Source: Parvularcula sp964219355
GTDB lineage: Bacteria > Pseudomonadota > Alphaproteobacteria > Caulobacterales > Parvularculaceae
NCBI GenBank assembly: GCA_964219355.1
Contig: CAXPOZ010000001.1
Location: 1,054,001 to 1,118,000 of the forward strand
Reading direction: 5' to 3'
DNA length: 64,000 bases
Part shown: positions 62,097 through 64,000 of the stretch, piece after piece
How positions within the stretch are numbered: the stretch's first letter is position 1
Layout of the letters: each line of letters starts with the position of its first letter
The notes under the pieces: model-generated
Told to the model about the DNA's origin: nothing
Databases searched by the model: none
The model's input: the letters and a program-made list of their open reading frames with translations, nothing else
Program-made: the position numbers and the translations under genes

Positions 62097-63790
62097 CTGG
62101 CGATCTGCGCAAGACACTGAACACACGGGAATGGGGCGCGCTGATCGCGATCCTGCTCCTGGCCCTCCTGCCCGGCTTTTTCTCGATCCCCGTGATGGAC
62201 CGGGACGAGGCGCGTTACTCGCAAGCCTCTTCGCAGATGATGGAGACGGGCGATTATATCGACATCCGCTTTCAGGAAGATCCGCGCTGGGTGAAACCGG
62301 CGGGCATATACTGGATGCAGGTGGCCACCTCCGCGCCCTTTGGCGGACCGGACGCGCCGATCTGGGCGTTTCGCCTCCCCTCCCTCATCGGTGTACTGAT
62401 CGGCGGGATCGTCACCGCGTGGCTGGGCGCAAGGATCATCGGCGCGCAAGGCGGGATAGCCGCAGGCGTTATGCTGGGCCTGACCCTGATGGCGGCGGTC
62501 GAGGCGCGCACGGCGAAGACCGATGCCATGCTGCTCGCCGCAGGGGTCATCGCGCAGGCCGCGCTCTTCTTCCTTCTCACTCAGGCGAAAGGCTCGCCGA
62601 GGCCAAAATTCATCGGGGCACCGCTGATCTTCTGGGCAGCGACCGGCGCTGCTTTGATGATCAAGGGGCCGATCGTCACCCTTGTTTCGCTCTCGACCAT
62701 CGCGGCTTACGGCATCTGGACGCGCGACTGGGGCGTCCTCAAACGCATCCGCCCGCTGTTCGGCGTGCTGGTGGCTGCCGCCATCGCCCTGCCCTGGCTT
62801 GTCGCCATCAACATCAAGACCGATGGCGGGTTCTTCATGGAATCGGTCGGGCACGCATTATTGGGCAAAGTTGCCGAAAGCGATGACAGCCATGCGGGAC
62901 CTTTCGGCTATCACACGCTCCTCCTGCCGATCACCTTCTGGCCGGGCACGCTGTTTGTCGGGCTCGCCGCGGGCCTTGCCTGGACGAAACGTCAGCACCC
63001 GGCCGTCAAATTCCTGATCTGCTGGCTCGTACCAACATGGCTGATCTTCGAGCTGATCGCGACCAAGCTGCCGCATTACATCTTCCCTGCCATGCCGGCG
63101 CTGGCGATCCTTGCCGCCTGGGGCATCAAGGACGCGGCTGAGCTGTGGGCGAAGAAATGGCCGCGCCGGATCCATCTGGCATTCCTTGGCCTCTTCGTTT
63201 TGGCGACCGGTATCCTTGCCGCCGTGCCGATGATTGCGGCGGATTATCTTGGCACCGCAATGATGAGCGCGCCGAATGTACTGGCCATCATCTTTGGGCT
63301 GATCGCTATCGGTGCCGGGATCATGGCCGCGCGCCGTCCGTCAGCGCTGCCCCGCCTTGCTGTCCTGATGGCCGCTGGCATCGGCACCTATTGGGCCGTC
63401 TTTCAGTGCGCCATTCCGGCCCTCAAGCCACTATGGCCATCCTATTATGTTGCGCAGGAAGTCGGGAAACTGACCGGCTGTGAAGAGATCATGGCGACGA
63501 CCGCAGGCTATCGCGAGCCGTCCAATGTTCGTTATCTCGGGACACGGACATATCTTGCCGATACCGGCGCGCAATCGGCTGAGTTCCTGCTGGGCCACCG
63601 GGAATGCGGTGTCGCAATCATCGATGTGACCGAGCAGCAGGGCTTTCTGGCCGCCATGTCAGAAGGTGGGGTTGCGCCCTATCCGGTCAATATCGTCAGC
63701 GGGCACAATTACGTCAAAGGCGACGATCTCGACCTGACGATCTTCATCCTAGGGGAAGGCCAGCTGAGCTGGCCCTCCGCACAGGAATAA
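62093..63790 (+). CDS. ArnT-like family glycosyltransferase (GT-C), lipid A or protein modification
   Basis: 565 residues with about ten or more membrane helices. The first loop, VMDRDEARYSQASSQMMETG, is the ArnT/PMT acidic signature, and YWMQVATSAPFG follows it. It would transfer sugar from a polyprenyl-phosphate carrier to lipid A or another acceptor on the outer face. The sugar is unknown; coupling to the preceding GT2 gene supports a shared substrate. Confidence 0.93.
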   Translation: MTGDLRKTLNTREWGALIAILLLALLPGFFSIPVMDRDEARYSQASSQMMETGDYIDIRFQEDPRWVKPAGIYWMQVATSAPFGGPDAPIWAFRLPSLIGVLIGGIVTAWLGARIIGAQGGIAAGVMLGLTLMAAVEARTAKTDAMLLAAGVIAQAALFFLLTQAKGSPRPKFIGAPLIFWAATGAALMIKGPIVTLVSLSTIAAYGIWTRDWGVLKRIRPLFGVLVAAAIALPWLVAINIKTDGGFFMESVGHALLGKVAESDDSHAGPFGYHTLLLPITFWPGTLFVGLAAGLAWTKRQHPAVKFLICWLVPTWLIFELIATKLPHYIFPAMPALAILAAWGIKDAAELWAKKWPRRIHLAFLGLFVLATGILAAVPMIAADYLGTAMMSAPNVLAIIFGLIAIGAGIMAARRPSALPRLAVLMAAGIGTYWAVFQCAIPALKPLWPSYYVAQEVGKLTGCEEIMATTAGYREPSNVRYLGTRTYLADTGAQSAEFLLGHRECGVAIIDVTEQQGFLAAMSEGGVAPYPVNIVSGHNYVKGDDLDLTIFILGEGQLSWPSAQE

Positions 63791-63955
63791 TCACACCCAG
63801 GCGCGGGTGACGGTCGCGCGGCCAATGACCAGCACCAGCGCCCCAGCTACAATTCCCATAGCGATGTAGTTGGCAACCTCAAGCGGCGCAGCGAGCCAGA
63901 CGGCGCCATGAGCCAGGCCCGCAATCACGAAAACCCACCCGGCAAACCGACGCAT
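63791..63955 (-). CDS. Small membrane protein, 54 residues
   Basis: Starts MRRFAGWVFVIAGLAHGA at the ATG at 63955 with AAGGGCAG upstream, and ends in VTRAWV. Two membrane helices (about 7-18 and 31-46) are visible. It stops at 63791, directly against the ArnT-like stop, in convergent orientation. No family recognised. Good codon use and ribosome site support it. Confidence 0.6.
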   Translation of the reverse strand: MRRFAGWVFVIAGLAHGAVWLAAPLEVANYIAMGIVAGALVLVIGRATVTRAWV

Positions 63956-64000
63956 GTTCTGCCCTTTTGAGGGGCTGCATTGCGCACAATTGGTTTCCGG

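Overview
The window is 64 kb of compact, GC-rich chromosome from a Gram-negative alphaproteobacterium. The markers for that class are a chvI-chvG-hprK-EIIA-HPr locus, a leuS-lptE-holA locus with a DUF3576 lipoprotein nearby, a DUF4169 protein, a membrane-anchored cytochrome c next to pheA, and sdhCDAB. The porins, lipoproteins, LptE and sodium-coupled symporter fit a free-living, probably marine, heterotroph. A relative of Parvularcula or the Hyphomonadaceae is my guess. I see no rRNA, tRNA, CRISPR array, prophage or insertion sequence.

Layout. 0-7 kb: oligopeptidase B (cut by the left edge), hemerythrin-like protein, isocitrate lyase with a divergent ScfR/RamB-type regulator, and a NudC-like Nudix hydrolase. 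7-13.7 kb: pheA, cytochrome c, a murein operon (MarR, LD-carboxypeptidase, NlpC/P60) and a DUF1036-HAD-dapD operon. 13.7-19 kb: sirtuin, pterin dehydratase, then the ChvI/ChvG two-component system fused operonically to HPr kinase, EIIA-Man and HPr. 19-22.4 kb: a secreted LVIVD-repeat protein with a DUF305 metal-binding partner, a palindrome cluster and a YbjN-like protein. 22.5-30.5 kb: sdhCDAB, two paralogous small outer-membrane proteins, ArsR with arsenate reductase, threonine dehydratase and ZapE. 30.5-38.6 kb: PutA, a DEAD-box helicase, an unusual alanine/glycine symporter and an isoaspartyl peptidase. 38.6-44 kb: a structured leader, glycosyltransferase, response regulator, YggS, a ThiE-like protein, porin and DUF3576. 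44-53.6 kb: the 5-oxoprolinase genes pxpABC, YhhQ, sialate O-acetylesterase, then leuS-lptE-holA. 53.6-60 kb: M16 peptidase, AraC regulator and two unrecognised exported proteins. 60-64 kb: trmD-rplS, a dolichol-phosphate-mannose-synthase-like glycosyltransferase, an ArnT-like transferase and a very small membrane protein.

Theme. Many genes serve breakdown of peptides and amino acids: oligopeptidase B, M16 peptidase, isoaspartyl peptidase with the symporter, PutA, 5-oxoprolinase and threonine dehydratase. They would feed succinate dehydrogenase and the glyoxylate shunt. A second theme is envelope sensing and remodelling (ChvGI, murein hydrolases, LptE, porins, ArnT-like transferase).

The most unusual items are a roughly 115-residue Asp-Gly-rich repeat inserted in the symporter, a structured leader with two tiny reading frames upstream of the glycosyltransferase, a 27-bp near-perfect palindrome between putA and the helicase gene, a LacI-type operator upstream of the acetylesterase, an intrinsic terminator inside pxpC, and an HEXXH lipoprotein I cannot place. 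All functions are assigned by reading the sequence and from memory of the families; no search was run.
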